Positions 18,772-28,727 of a stretch of DNA of 64,000 nucleotides are shown in pieces. Both the position numbers and the translations under genes were made by a program. The stretch is from Bacteroidia bacterium (GTDB lineage Bacteria; Bacteroidota; Bacteroidia; Chitinophagales; Chitinophagaceae), in contig JAUICZ010000003.1 of NCBI GenBank assembly GCA_030429205.1, positions 1-64,000 on the forward strand, read 5' to 3'. Each line of letters begins with the position of its first letter. Position 1 is the stretch's first letter. Below the pieces are notes generated by a model. The model did no database searches and had not been told where the DNA came from. It was given only the letters and a program-made list of their open reading frames with translations.

Positions 18772-20061
18772 ATGCAGAAAGACACAGCCATATTTAATCT
18801 AATCAATGAAGAACTAGAGCGCCAACGCCGTGGATTGGAGCTGATCGCATCGGAGAACTTTGCCAGCATGCAGGTAATACAAGCCATGGGTAGTGTGATG
18901 ACCAACAAGTATGCGGAAGGATACCCCGGTAAAAGGTACTACGGAGGTTGCGAGGTAGTAGATAAAAGTGAAACTCTTGCAATAGATAGGGCAAAAGAAA
19001 TATTCGGTGTGTCGTATGCTAACGTTCAGCCACATAGTGGATCGCAAGCCAACGCAGGTGTAATGATGGCTGTATTAAATGCTGGAGATACAATATTAGG
19101 TTTAGACCTTAGTATGGGCGGGCACTTAACACATGGTTCTCCTGTTAGTTTCTCTGGTAAACTATACAACGCGGTGCATTATGGTGTTCGCAAAGAAGAT
19201 GGTTTGGTTGATTATGATGATATGGAGGCCAAAGCTAAAGAACACAAACCCAAACTAATTATTTGTGGTGCATCTGCTTACAGTCGCGATTGGGATTACC
19301 AGCGTGTTCGTGCTATTGCAGATAGTGTTGGTGCATTAGTTTTGGCAGATATATCTCATCCTGCAGGGTTAATTGCTAAAAAGCATTTAAACTCTCCTTT
19401 TGAGCACTGTCAATTTGTAACTACTACTACTCATAAAACCTTACGCGGACCTCGTGGAGGTTTAATATTAATGAAAGAAGATTTTGAGAACCCTTGGGGT
19501 ATTAAAGGTCCTAAGGGAGATGTGAGAATGATGAGTCAGCTGATTGACTTAGCTGTATTCCCGGGCATACAAGGTGGTCCTCTGGAGCATACTATTGCTG
19601 CTAAGGCTGTGGCTTTTCATGAGATCTTACAAGACGAATTTGGGGTTTATACCAAGCAAGTAATTGCTAATGCGCAAGCTCTATCAAAAGCTTTGGTTGA
19701 AAAAGACTACAATGTAGTTTCAGGTGGAACTGATAACCACCTGATCCTGATAGACTTGCACAATAAAAACATTACCGGTAAAAAAGCAGAAAACACTTTA
19801 GTAACTGCTGACATTACCCTTAACAAAAACATGGTACCATTCGACGACAGATCCCCTTTCGTTACATCCGGCATTAGAATTGGTGTACCCGCTGTTACTA
19901 CACGCGGCTTGAAAGAAGAGCATATGCCACAAATTGTTGACTGGTTAGACAGAGTACTTATGTCTCCTGACAATGAGGATGTTATCAAAGCAGTTCGCGG
20001 AGAGGTGAATGAGTTTATGGAGTCTTTCCCGCTGTATGCAGGTGAGATGTCAACTATTTGA
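18772..20061 (+). CDS. glyA: Serine hydroxymethyltransferase
   Basis: A PLP enzyme of 429 residues converting serine plus tetrahydrofolate to glycine plus methylene-tetrahydrofolate. I start it at the ATG at 18772 ([11 protein letters not shown]); the frame continues 34 codons upstream but overlaps the divergent pdeM start and lacks family similarity. Signatures are [33 protein letters not shown] and [14 protein letters not shown], with the PLP-binding Lys222. Full length and intact. It is followed by a strong terminator at 20090-20111. Confidence 0.97.
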   Translation: MQKDTAIFNLINEELERQRRGLELIASENFASMQVIQAMGSVMTNKYAEGYPGKRYYGGCEVVDKSETLAIDRAKEIFGVSYANVQPHSGSQANAGVMMAVLNAGDTILGLDLSMGGHLTHGSPVSFSGKLYNAVHYGVRKEDGLVDYDDMEAKAKEHKPKLIICGASAYSRDWDYQRVRAIADSVGALVLADISHPAGLIAKKHLNSPFEHCQFVTTTTHKTLRGPRGGLILMKEDFENPWGIKGPKGDVRMMSQLIDLAVFPGIQGGPLEHTIAAKAVAFHEILQDEFGVYTKQVIANAQALSKALVEKDYNVVSGGTDNHLILIDLHNKNITGKKAENTLVTADITLNKNMVPFDDRSPFVTSGIRIGVPAVTTRGLKEEHMPQIVDWLDRVLMSPDNEDVIKAVRGEVNEFMESFPLYAGEMSTI

Positions 20062-20089
20062 TTGATAATGGTTAACGATTAGTTATTTA

Positions 20090-20111
20090 AAAAGCCGTGT
20101 ACACGGCTTTT
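20090..20111. terminator. Terminator of glyA
   Basis: A nearly loop-free palindrome, AAAAGCCGTGT/ACACGGCTTTT, with further T residues following on the plus strand. Confidence 0.75.
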
Positions 20112-20135
20112 TGTATTTTAGCAGGATATATAACA

Positions 20136-22391
20136 ATGAAAGCTATGGTAAATAGAATAGTAGGTTCTATTGTTTTGTTATTGATGCTGGTAGTCTCTGT
20201 TAGTGAGCCTGCCATGGCACAGAAACGCAAGAAAAGGAAAAAAGATAATGAGGAGGAGAAAGAAGTTCATATACATATATATGACCGTGATACACTAGTA
20301 CAGCCTATTCCGTTGCAACGCAGGTATTGGCATGAAAATAAGATAGATGAATTTCAGAAGCGTGCCGACCTATCTGATGGTATTGAAGATCAAATGATCA
20401 AAGTAGAGGATGACACTATTTTCACCAGGCTGCTAACGGAGGCTATTATAGAAGATGTTGACCAGTTACAAATAATGATCGAAAACTTCCCTGCTGATAG
20501 TGTTGGCTGGGATGCCCGTACAGAAAATAATGTAAAACTACTCTACCTAAGGGCTGTTGCTAAAATGTTGCGCTACTATAATGTAGACCCTCAACCTGAT
20601 GGGTATTATTACAAACGCTTAGTGAACAACATGAAGGATGTTTTAATTGCTGATTTTGAAAACAGACTCAGTGATTTCATACACAACAACATCAACATGT
20701 ACACACTTGAAAACATTGGAGAGTTGCTAGATACAGGTAGTGCAGACAGAGAATTCATCTATAGAGAAATGGGTAAAAAAGAGCCCGTTAAGATGATCGA
20801 AAAACTATCCGAGTTTGCAACACACTCATACGCTTGTGATATAATTGCCGAAGCAGCAAAAGTAGCTCCGAATACCGTATTCAACTACGCAACATCAACA
20901 ACATACATTAGAGCTGTTGTTGAAAGATGCCCGGATCCGCTGGTACAAGCTATAGTTCGCATAGCTCGCTACTCTAAATCGCCACTTAGGGCTATGCCTT
21001 TCTTAAATGATATTTACACCGGCAAAAGAACAATATATCAGATCGATGAGATTACATCTGATCCTGACCTATTCTATCAAAATCTTGTTCGACTAAAGCT
21101 GGAGAATGTACAGCTGGGAGGCGACACCTACACCAGCGAACTTGAATACAGGGGCTTGCGTTACGTACGCGAAATGAATGATCTGCACGAAGAAAAAGCT
21201 GCTGTACGCTTCAGATCTATCAATGGTATGCCACCAGAAGTTTTATACTTCATCATGGTATATGGACAAAACGAAATTTATACCAGTAGCTTTTTGGGTA
21301 CATTCAACAGAATGGTTGAACGCCTTGGCCCTATGAGTGGAGACCAGCTATTAGAAAAAGTACACAGAGACAAGTTCAGGACGTTCATCCGTATGTGTGC
21401 CGGCTATAATACACTTACAGACTTTTTGGCAACAATGGATACCATGAAGCGTATGAGCATCATGAAAGACTTTATTGCAGACCTTGAAAAAGGTAAGCAA
21501 GACGATCTTGAAGGTGCGGTAGACGTAGCTGACGCCTTTGGTAGTATTCGTGACACCGCCCTTGCAGACTTTTTGCGTAACGAAGTAATTCAAAACTATG
21601 AGCGTTGTAAAAGAATAAACAGCCGTAAGGGTATTATTATATATGGGTTGCTTGGTGTATTGTTTGAAAGCACAAAGTCTGAAGAAGACCTTGGAGGCAG
21701 GTTAAAGCTACCGCCAATTACCATGGTACCGTACGATAAACTGGTAACCGGTAAGGATAAAATTGTTTATGAACAATTCTTCTTCTACGGAGATGAAGAT
21801 GGGCGAGCATCATACAATAGCTGGTTAACAAACTTTAGGGATAAGTCTAAATGGACTGTTGTTAAACAACCATACTGGACAACAATTACAGCCACTAAAG
21901 GCAAGCCAATGGTTGTGTATGCAAACATGCCTCTTGAAGAACCAGAGGACGAGCACGCGATTGATACACTCTGTAAGCACTTATCTGCAATGGGAATACA
22001 ACCAACAGTAATGGTGCACAGGGGGCATAGCTATCACTTACCACTTACATTAGAACGTTTACAGAAAGAAACTAAAATTGTAATGTTAGGTTCATGTGGT
22101 GGTTATCACAACCTTTCTACAGTATTAACAAAATCTCCTAATGCAAACATCATTTCATCAAAACAAACTGGTGCAATGAGCGTAAACGAACCAATCATTA
22201 AATCCATAAACGACCAAATATCGGCTGGAGAAGATGTAAACTGGATCAACACCTGGAGAGGGCTTACAGGCTATTTTGACGAACGCAGAGGTGTGCAAAA
22301 AGAAATGTTTGACGACTATGTACCACCGCATAAAAACCTTGGTGCCATATTTATAAAAGCATATCGCAGATTATTCAACGCTGATATATAA
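20136..22391 (+). CDS. Large secreted protein with candidate caspase-like C-terminal domain
   Basis: A 751-residue protein from the ATG at 20136, which begins a clear signal peptide (MKAMVNRIVGSIVLLLMLVV...AMAQ). A very basic stretch (KRKKRKK) and an acidic HIHIYDRDTL segment follow. The central part is helical and matches nothing I recognise. Near the C-terminus, a hydrophobic strand ends in MVHRGHSYH (His628, His631, His634). About 20 residues later a second strand ends in MLGSCGGYH (Cys654). This His-then-Cys order after two beta-strands resembles clan CD peptidases (caspase, gingipain, CHAT). That assignment is inference. The PPK2 gene follows after 5 bases, suggesting co-transcription. 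Confidence 0.75.
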   Translation: MKAMVNRIVGSIVLLLMLVVSVSEPAMAQKRKKRKKDNEEEKEVHIHIYDRDTLVQPIPLQRRYWHENKIDEFQKRADLSDGIEDQMIKVEDDTIFTRLLTEAIIEDVDQLQIMIENFPADSVGWDARTENNVKLLYLRAVAKMLRYYNVDPQPDGYYYKRLVNNMKDVLIADFENRLSDFIHNNINMYTLENIGELLDTGSADREFIYREMGKKEPVKMIEKLSEFATHSYACDIIAEAAKVAPNTVFNYATSTTYIRAVVERCPDPLVQAIVRIARYSKSPLRAMPFLNDIYTGKRTIYQIDEITSDPDLFYQNLVRLKLENVQLGGDTYTSELEYRGLRYVREMNDLHEEKAAVRFRSINGMPPEVLYFIMVYGQNEIYTSSFLGTFNRMVERLGPMSGDQLLEKVHRDKFRTFIRMCAGYNTLTDFLATMDTMKRMSIMKDFIADLEKGKQDDLEGAVDVADAFGSIRDTALADFLRNEVIQNYERCKRINSRKGIIIYGLLGVLFESTKSEEDLGGRLKLPPITMVPYDKLVTGKDKIVYEQFFFYGDEDGRASYNSWLTNFRDKSKWTVVKQPYWTTITATKGKPMVVYANMPLEEPEDEHAIDTLCKHLSAMGIQPTVMVHRGHSYHLPLTLERLQKETKIVMLGSCGGYHNLSTVLTKSPNANIISSKQTGAMSVNEPIIKSINDQISAGEDVNWINTWRGLTGYFDERRGVQKEMFDDYVPPHKNLGAIFIKAYRRLFNADI

Positions 22392-22396
22392 GAGTA

Positions 22397-23143
22397 ATGG
22401 GAGCCATTAAACTTGATGATTACAGTACTCGTGCACCGGAACATCTGGATAAAGATGAAACGAAAGCTGAGTTAAAGAACATTTTAGAAGAGCTGGATGA
22501 GTTGCAAAACAAGCTTTATGCTGAAGGCAAACACAGCGTATTACTAATTCTGCAAGGCATGGATGCTGCCGGCAAAGACGGTTTAGTAAAAAAAGTGTTT
22601 CATGGTTTAAACCCGCACGGCATACAGGTGCAGTCTTTTAAAGTACCAACAGAAAAAGAACTGTCTCACGACTTTCTATGGCGTATCCATAGAGCATCTC
22701 CGGCAAAGGGAATGATTCAGATATTTAACCGTTCTCACTACGAAGATGTTCTTGTAACCAGAGTACATGGCATAATAGATGATGCTACTGCAAAAAAACG
22801 CATGAAGGCCATCAATGATTTTGAGCAACTGTTAGCAGAGCATAACAACACACAGATAATCAAATGCTATTTACATGTTTCAAAAGAAGAACAACTTGAA
22901 CGTTTAAATGAGCGATTGACAATGCCTCGTAAAATGTGGAAGTATAACTCCAGAGATTTTAAAGAGCGCGAAAAATGGGATGAGTATAGAAAAGTGTATG
23001 AAGAAGCATTCAATAACTGTAATGCTATACCCTGGCATATCGTACCATCCGACCAAAATTGGTACAAAGCATACTACGTAGCAAAAACACTAAAGGATAC
23101 ATTAGCGGGACTGAATATGAAGTACCCTTCTATTGATCAATAA
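22397..23143 (+). CDS. ppk2: Polyphosphate kinase 2 family protein
   Basis: A protein of 248 residues with Walker A GMDAAGKDG (about residues 54-62), the family motif DFLWRIHRASPAKGMIQIFNRSHYEDVLVTRVHG (Walker B and lid region) and a conserved WH.VPSDQNWY end. PPK2 enzymes transfer phosphate between polyphosphate and nucleotides. The single-domain length suits class I or III polyphosphate:AMP/ADP phosphotransferases, and the direction cannot be read. It overlaps the end of the convergent hydrolase gene by 14 bases. Confidence 0.93.
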   Translation: MGAIKLDDYSTRAPEHLDKDETKAELKNILEELDELQNKLYAEGKHSVLLILQGMDAAGKDGLVKKVFHGLNPHGIQVQSFKVPTEKELSHDFLWRIHRASPAKGMIQIFNRSHYEDVLVTRVHGIIDDATAKKRMKAINDFEQLLAEHNNTQIIKCYLHVSKEEQLERLNERLTMPRKMWKYNSRDFKEREKWDEYRKVYEEAFNNCNAIPWHIVPSDQNWYKAYYVAKTLKDTLAGLNMKYPSIDQ

Positions 23144-23987
23144 ATTCTTTTATTGCTTTGTTTACTATTTCATGTTTTTCAACATGAATAAAATGCCCGC
23201 AGTTCTGCAACATTATTAGTAGCGCATTCTGCATTTTTTCTATAGCTTTTTTAGCCAGTTTCTCTGTAGTGGTAAAATGCAGCAAACGGTTGGGGATCAA
23301 CGCATCGCTATCACCAAACAAAACTAAAGTTTGTTGACTCAATTTATTTAATTCATCAAAAACAGGTTCGTTGATCATTCCATCAATACAACCTTCAATC
23401 ATTTTCCGGTACGCTTGTATTGACTGCTTCTTCATCAATGCTATCAGCTCATCTATCATTTCATCTGTTTGGTGCTGGTAGTTATAAAAACTAGCTTTTA
23501 CAACCTGTGTCAAACTATTTTCTTCACTTGAGAAGAAATCCAGAAAATTGATAGATGTTTTATACACAGCCCTTTCAAAAGAACTAAACTCTTCAAACCC
23601 TGCAGGTGCACATAATACTAACTGCTTACAAACGTCCGGCTGTTTTAAAGCCAATGTCATTGCGATTTGCCCACCCATTGAATGACCAACCAAAACAACA
23701 TTTTCCAGACCTAACTGACGTATAGCATCGTACACAGCACCTGCAAAAAATTGCATACTATAGTCAAAAGGGCCGCTGTCAGAATATCCGTTTCCCGGCA
23801 GGTCTATAGCTATACATCTGCAATACTTTTTCAGGTATTCAATATTCATTGTCCACGCATAAGCATAGTTTGCCAGCCCGTGAATGAATACAAGTGTTTT
23901 TTCTCCTGAACCTTCATCGATGTATGCAAGATCTGCACCATTAGACAACTTTACCTTCTTAATATCGTATTTAACTACACCAAACAT
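23130..23987 (-). CDS. Alpha/beta hydrolase
   Basis: I start it at the ATG at 23987 (285 residues, MFGVVKYDIKKV). A longer start at 24014 would run through the hairpin at 24003-24023. Motifs are FIHGLANYAYAW (oxyanion region), the nucleophile elbow GHSMGG, an acid in LFGDSDALIP and the catalytic His in CGHFIHVEKH. Substrate is unknown; the fold fits esterases, lipases or meta-cleavage hydrolases. It lies directly downstream of the PhaC-like gene on the same strand, with a terminator between them. Confidence 0.88.
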   Translation of the reverse strand: MFGVVKYDIKKVKLSNGADLAYIDEGSGEKTLVFIHGLANYAYAWTMNIEYLKKYCRCIAIDLPGNGYSDSGPFDYSMQFFAGAVYDAIRQLGLENVVLVGHSMGGQIAMTLALKQPDVCKQLVLCAPAGFEEFSSFERAVYKTSINFLDFFSSEENSLTQVVKASFYNYQHQTDEMIDELIALMKKQSIQAYRKMIEGCIDGMINEPVFDELNKLSQQTLVLFGDSDALIPNRLLHFTTTEKLAKKAIEKMQNALLIMLQNCGHFIHVEKHEIVNKAIKEFIDQ

Positions 23988-24002
23988 TATTGCAATAAAA
24001 AA

Positions 24003-24023
24003 GGGTGCACACAATGTACACCC
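24003..24023. terminator. Terminator after the PhaC-like gene
   Basis: The stem GGGTGCAC with GTACACCC has one mismatch and a 5-base loop. On the minus strand it is followed by a run of T residues. It separates the PhaC-like gene from the downstream hydrolase. Confidence 0.65.
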
Positions 24024-24042
24024 TAGTTCTTATAAAAAATAA

Positions 24043-25098
24043 TTAACAACGTTCTATCACCCAGTTTGCTACTGCAGGGGCCAACTCTTTTTGAGAACGA
24101 CTTCCAACAAACACACCTATATGCCCACCAGGGAAAGGATATTCTTTTTTATCCTTTGTTCCTATAGCATCCATAATTGGCAAAGTACTATCATTGGGAA
24201 TGATGTTATCATCGGTTGCATACACATTCAAATAAGGTACAGTCATATTCTTCAGGTCTACCTTACGATCTCCTAACTTAAATTTACCCTTGATCAGCAA
24301 ATTATCTCTGAAAAGATCTTTTATATATTTACGATACATTTCTCCAGGCATAGCAGGAAGATCTCCCTTCCACTTTTCCATACGTAAGAAGTTCATTAAT
24401 TTCTTCTCATCATCAAGGCTATTCAACACACCTAAGTACTTGCTGATGTTCATACTTGGTTTCAACATACCAAATGCACTATCTATCATTTCTCCCGGTA
24501 TCGTACCTACACTATCAACCATAGCATCTACATCAATATATTTTGCCCATGTGTATAACATACAGTTACCCCCCGGTTCAAAATCGAAAGGAGCCACATA
24601 TGTAGTCAGAGATTGTAATTTCTCAGGATATAAGCTGGCGTATATCATACTAAAAGTACCACCCTGACAAATACCCATTTTATGAATCTTTTTGCTCCCG
24701 CTATTTTTGCGTACAAAATCAACGGCATCGTTCATATAACCATCAATGTAATCTTCCATTGTCAGGTAACGATCGGCTTTTGTAGGATACCCCCAGTCCA
24801 TAATGTATATATCCAATCCTTCATCCAGTAGCTTTTTCATCAAACTGCGGTCTGGTTGAAGGTCTAATACATCATGACGATTCAACATAGCGAAACTAAC
24901 CAATACAGGTGTTTTACACTTAGGCTTGCTATCTCTGGTATAATGATACATGCTTACATGATCGCACTGCCATACCTTCTCCTTAGGTGTTGTAGCCACC
25001 TCTACCTCTCCGATGTTTCTTAAGGTATCATAACCGTCAGTTAGTTTTTGAGTGGTTGATCTTAACTCTTCCACCAAACTTTCTTGGTTCCAATTCAT
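24043..25098 (-). CDS. PHA-synthase-like alpha/beta hydrolase (class III PhaC type)
   Basis: A protein of 351 residues with the lipase-like box GICQGG carrying a cysteine nucleophile (Cys144) in place of serine, the hallmark of polyhydroxyalkanoate synthases. The probable catalytic Asp lies in YATDDNIIP and the His in GGHIGVFVG. The length matches class III PhaC, which normally needs a PhaE subunit; no phaE, phaA, phaB or phasin gene is visible here. It may instead be a PhaC-related acyltransferase of unknown product. Confidence 0.85.
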   Translation of the reverse strand: MNWNQESLVEELRSTTQKLTDGYDTLRNIGEVEVATTPKEKVWQCDHVSMYHYTRDSKPKCKTPVLVSFAMLNRHDVLDLQPDRSLMKKLLDEGLDIYIMDWGYPTKADRYLTMEDYIDGYMNDAVDFVRKNSGSKKIHKMGICQGGTFSMIYASLYPEKLQSLTTYVAPFDFEPGGNCMLYTWAKYIDVDAMVDSVGTIPGEMIDSAFGMLKPSMNISKYLGVLNSLDDEKKLMNFLRMEKWKGDLPAMPGEMYRKYIKDLFRDNLLIKGKFKLGDRKVDLKNMTVPYLNVYATDDNIIPNDSTLPIMDAIGTKDKKEYPFPGGHIGVFVGSRSQKELAPAVANWVIERC

Positions 25099-25258
25099 AG
25101 ACGTTTCAAAAATTTGCGCGAAGATATACGTATTTTTTTAAATAAAAATATTTTCGCTAATGACTTAATACCATAGTAATATACAGAAATTGAGCAGGTA
25201 GGTCAAATAGAAAGTCAGCTAATTTTTGGGGCTTCAGCTAGTACAGTATCCATTACAA

Positions 25259-25809
25259 TTAAGTACGTCTGGCTATTATCTCCTCGAGCATAGCTTTATT
25301 ATTCTTATATGCTTCTATCTGTCCTATGTTCAATAGAACAAAGCCGGTTAGGTATTTATTATGCTCCTGTTCTGAATGTATACTTAGGTTCTTCATATTT
25401 ATATATAAAGCTTGTATACTTCTTATTGCCCCCATGGAATTCCCCACCAACCCAACACCAATGTTGTTATAGCAGCACTTATATTCTTGTTCTTGAGACA
25501 TTTGGGACAACCTATTCGCGGGCGTTTCTCGTAGTTAGTAATAATCAATATGCTAATTGTCTGTGCTGTAACAGTGGCATTCAGCTTTTCTAAAGACTTA
25601 CCGCAAATAGGACAATTCAATGCACTGATCAGATTACAGTAGGGTAATAGCTCTTCAAGAGTGTATTCTTTGTTTTGGGCTTCAGCACCTTCTATCAGCT
25701 CTTTACCTATACCTCTTTTGTTTATTTCAGACTTTAAAATCGCCGTAGCTTGATCAGTCAGTCCTTTTGCATCATGTGTAGCTATTCTTATCAGTTCGTT
25801 ATCTGACAT
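25259..25809 (-). pseudogene. Frameshifted hypothetical gene with Cys-pair zinc-ribbon-like motifs
   Basis: Two overlapping minus-strand reading frames look like one protein. The first (25809 down to 25423) ends ...LGWWGIPWGQ-stop. The second, one frame away, contains AIRSIQALYINMKNLSIHSEQ and runs to 25259. The break falls in a run of five G (plus-strand C, 25429-25433); six G would join the frames as WGIPWGAIRSIQ, giving about 183 residues. The protein carries two CxxC pairs (CPICGK and CPKCLK) and a hydrophobic segment. It may be a true pseudogene, a phase-variable gene or a base-calling error. Confidence 0.75.
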
Positions 25810-25905
25810 ACGAGCATATTATTCTCGTACAAACTCAGGGTTTATACCATTATTCATAGAATAAAATTCTCTGTTAGTTGGATGTAAAATAAGGAAGTGG
25901 TATGA

Positions 25906-26541
25906 TTATTTCTTGCTCTCAACAGCTACAGCTTCGCGAAACCGGCTTTCCTGCTCTACTTCTTTAAACATTTCGTCTGTAGAATCATTGAATTCGCAAC
26001 CTCTGACATCAACAAAACCAGCTTCAGACAATGCTTTCTTAAGTGAATGCTTGTCCCACATCCAAAGGTGTCTTGAATTACCATAATAATTGGAAACTAT
26101 TGCTTTCAAACCTCTGGTACGACTTTTTTGACCGAACAAACTACGATGACCAACAAAATCAATACTTGCATTATCATCTCCTGCATCCAGTGCTGTTATA
26201 TAGTCTCTAGCATAAGTTTCCAAGTCGGGCACTACACATCTGAATATACCACCTGGCTTTAATACCCTATATGTGTTTTTCAGTGCCTGCATAAAGTCGT
26301 TTAAAGATAAATGCTCTAATACATGCGAACAGTATATTCCATCACAAGAGTTCTCCTCAAGAGGTAAGCCCTTAACAATATCTCCATACTTTACATTTGA
26401 GGGGAAAACTGTTTCTTGGTTATTCTTGAAGATCGACCCTAAAACCAGAATATTTTGCATTCGCAGGGTAGGAGAAGCATCAAAATTAGTCCAACTTTCC
26501 GGAGCCATTTTACCACAACCATAATTCACATATAAACCCAT
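25906..26541 (-). CDS. SAM-dependent methyltransferase (class I)
   Basis: A protein of 211 residues that starts directly with a glycine-rich SAM loop, YVNYGCGKMAPESWTNFDAS. Next come GLPLEENSCDGIYCSHVLEHL (acid loop and methyltransferase_11-like motif IV) and VLKPGGIFRCVVPDLE (motif VI). This combination resembles methyltransferases found near glycan or surface-polysaccharide genes, but no such cluster is adjacent. Substrate unknown. Monocistronic. Confidence 0.85.
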   Translation of the reverse strand: MGLYVNYGCGKMAPESWTNFDASPTLRMQNILVLGSIFKNNQETVFPSNVKYGDIVKGLPLEENSCDGIYCSHVLEHLSLNDFMQALKNTYRVLKPGGIFRCVVPDLETYARDYITALDAGDDNASIDFVGHRSLFGQKSRTRGLKAIVSNYYGNSRHLWMWDKHSLKKALSEAGFVDVRGCEFNDSTDEMFKEVEQESRFREAVAVESKK

Positions 26542-26644
26542 ATATAGTATTTCCCAGTCGCAAAGATATAATAGATAGTGAGCTTTCTATTATTTAAATA
26601 TTATCATTAAAAACTTTACAGCAATCAGATCTAATAACAACGAA

Positions 26645-26672
26645 AAAGCCCGATCTTTTCAGAACGGGCTTT
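26645..26672. terminator. Terminator of rplS
   Basis: A perfect 8-bp stem, AAAGCCCG (26645-26652) with CGGGCTTT (26665-26672), with A-rich sequence on the far side giving U residues in the minus-strand transcript. It lies 20 bases beyond the rplS stop. Confidence 0.8.
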
Positions 26673-26691
26673 ACTAATATGCTTAGTAATT

Positions 26692-27063
26692 TTACTTTTT
26701 GGCTTTGTTCGATATGAACTTCTTCTCTCTGATACGTGCAGATTTACCAAAACGCTCACGTTGGTAGTAAAGTTTAGCACGACGTACACGTCCGCGCTTA
26801 TTTACCTTAACACCTGCAATATGTGGCGAGAATAAAGGGAAAACACGCTCTACTCCGATACCATCAGATATTTTACGTACTGTAAAAGTCTGCGTAGCTC
26901 CGGTACCTTGTATTTTAATTACATCACCTTTAAACTGCTGGATACGTTGTTTCGCACCCTCAGTAATTCTATAATCAACTGTTACGTTGTCTCCTGCTTT
27001 AAACTCAGGCAGCTGATGATTCTCTGTTAGCTGCTCGTGAACATATGCTATAGCGTTGTCCAT
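26692..27063 (-). CDS. rplS: 50S ribosomal protein L19
   Basis: A protein of 123 residues with the L19 features [42 protein letters not shown] and a basic C-terminal [10 protein letters not shown]19 lies at the 30S-50S interface. In many bacteria it ends the rpsP-rimM-trmD-rplS operon. Here rimM and trmD are upstream on the same strand, but a T9SS cargo gene sits between them and rplS, and rplS has its own full-consensus promoter. Confidence 0.97.
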   Translation of the reverse strand: MDNAIAYVHEQLTENHQLPEFKAGDNVTVDYRITEGAKQRIQQFKGDVIKIQGTGATQTFTVRKISDGIGVERVFPLFSPHIAGVKVNKRGRVRRAKLYYQRERFGKSARIREKKFISNKAKK

Positions 27064-27083
27064 TTCTATCTATTTTGGGTCTG

Positions 27084-27114
27084 CAAAGGTAATCCTATTT
27101 TACGTATCAACAAA
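27084..27114 (-). promoter_or_regulatory. Full-consensus promoter of rplS
   Basis: On the minus strand TTTG (27111-27114) is followed by exactly 19 bases and then TACCTTTG (27084-27091), 21 bases upstream of the rplS start codon. This is a complete Bacteroidota vegetative promoter and indicates that rplS is transcribed independently of trmD. Confidence 0.75.
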
Positions 27115-27303
27115 AAAAAATTTAAAAAGCTTTTCTATTTTTTTCTGTCAATATATTCTATATAAAGTCTTCTCGACAATATTAAGATAATTCAGCTAAA
27201 TACACAGAAACCAATTAAACAAAATAACATACCTAAACAACTAACTACCATGCTATAATGCACACCATGCAAGTATATAGGATCTAGCCATCATGGCAAT
27301 GTG

Positions 27304-28629
27304 CTATTCCTTAATTAGCAGTTGCTGCGTTAAGACATTACTTGCTGCATTGACTGTAAGCACGTAAACACCGCATGGCAGGCTTTTCACATCAATAGTC
27401 CCTAAAAAGGAGTTGTAACTGGTCTTTGCCAGTCTAAGGCGTTCTCTATGTACACATCTACCAGTTTGATCGTAAATAGCTGCATTAAGCGGATATTCTG
27501 TATTGACATTATTAACCTTTAAATCTACTTTGTCTGAGGCAGGGTTAGGAAAAATTGAGCATTTCGCAACAATATCGCCTGCACTTGACACTGATGACGG
27601 TATTGCGGCAGATAGCTTGAAGATGTTTCTACCAATTGCATAGGCTACAAAGTTACTACCGTCCTTTATAAACCTAATCTTGTTTACTAGCAGCCCCATA
27701 TTTTTTGTCGACCAAGTGTTGCCACCGTCTGTAGTTTCGTAACCTGACAAATCAGTACCGACCCAGCCGACATTTTCAGTAATAAATCCTATACCAAATT
27801 CTTTACAACTATTGTTAGCCAATGGCATTTCTATCCAGCTCATACCTCCATCGGTTGTCTTGGCAATGTATCGTTGTGTATTGCTTGTATTATAGCTTAA
27901 TATAGTTAAGTAACCGATATTACGAGTAGGGAACGATGCTTTCCAACACAGCTCATTTGTGCCTGAAGAGATAAATACTGTTTGAAAGTTTTGCCCTCCG
28001 TCTGTTGTGTACAATACCTTAGCCTTACTTACAGAAAAGTTTGCGTCAGAAGCAGCAAAGACAAACCCTGTATCTGGCGAAAAGAATTTCAAGTCAAGTA
28101 TCATAGCGCAATGAGCACTCATATCTTGTGAGATCCAAGTATTACCTCCATCTGTTGATTTAATTAAATGTGTCGGGCTTCCCACTCTTCCTCCTGCATA
28201 TATCACATTACTGTTCACAACATCAATTGCGCACAAGCCTTTAACTGTAGGCCCTGTAATATTCGTTACAGGAGACCAATTCAGACCACCGTCTGTAGTT
28301 TTGTAAAAGGCTACAGTGTCTGTAACACCGGGGAAATACCCTGGTCCGATATTACCTGCAAAGCCTTTCAGAGAATCTACAAAGCCAATACATCTAAAGT
28401 ATGTTCCCGGCTGATCTATCTGCTTGTTCCATGTAGCTCCACCATCGTCTGTTCTGAATATCTGACCGGATGGGCCGTTTACACTCCACCCTTTTTGTGG
28501 ATTTACAAAATAAATATCGTCTTGCTTACCCGAGCTTGTCGGAGCATTTGAAAGCAAGTTCCAGTTATACTGGCTATAAGTGTTTAGTGAAATAAAAAGA
28601 GCAATTAGAACTAAAAATAGGTTTTTCAT
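27304..28629 (-). CDS. Ycf48/BNR-repeat secreted protein with T9SS sorting domain
   Basis: I start it at the ATG at 28629, which begins a signal peptide (MKNLFLVLIALFISLNTYSQ); a start at 28638 is also possible. The body holds six copies of a [TS][TD]DGG-x-x-[WF] motif (FRTDDGGATW, YKTTDGGLNW, IKSTDGGNTW, YTTDGGQNF, AKTTDGGMSW, YETTDGGNTW), the signature of Ycf48-like beta-propeller blades. The last roughly 75 residues form a type A T9SS domain (CSIFPNPASDKVDL, AIYDQTGRCVHRERL, LPCGVYVLTVN). It is predicted to be a secreted or surface-attached propeller of unknown ligand. Confidence 0.88.
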   Translation of the reverse strand: MKNLFLVLIALFISLNTYSQYNWNLLSNAPTSSGKQDDIYFVNPQKGWSVNGPSGQIFRTDDGGATWNKQIDQPGTYFRCIGFVDSLKGFAGNIGPGYFPGVTDTVAFYKTTDGGLNWSPVTNITGPTVKGLCAIDVVNSNVIYAGGRVGSPTHLIKSTDGGNTWISQDMSAHCAMILDLKFFSPDTGFVFAASDANFSVSKAKVLYTTDGGQNFQTVFISSGTNELCWKASFPTRNIGYLTILSYNTSNTQRYIAKTTDGGMSWIEMPLANNSCKEFGIGFITENVGWVGTDLSGYETTDGGNTWSTKNMGLLVNKIRFIKDGSNFVAYAIGRNIFKLSAAIPSSVSSAGDIVAKCSIFPNPASDKVDLKVNNVNTEYPLNAAIYDQTGRCVHRERLRLAKTSYNSFLGTIDVKSLPCGVYVLTVNAASNVLTQQLLIKE

Positions 28630-28727
28630 ATTATTCATGTTTGTAGCAAAAAAACATGGAACAGTTAATGCTAACAAAAATGAACAGGGTGATATTCCGG
28701 GGGTATTATATCGTTTTTAACCGCGTG

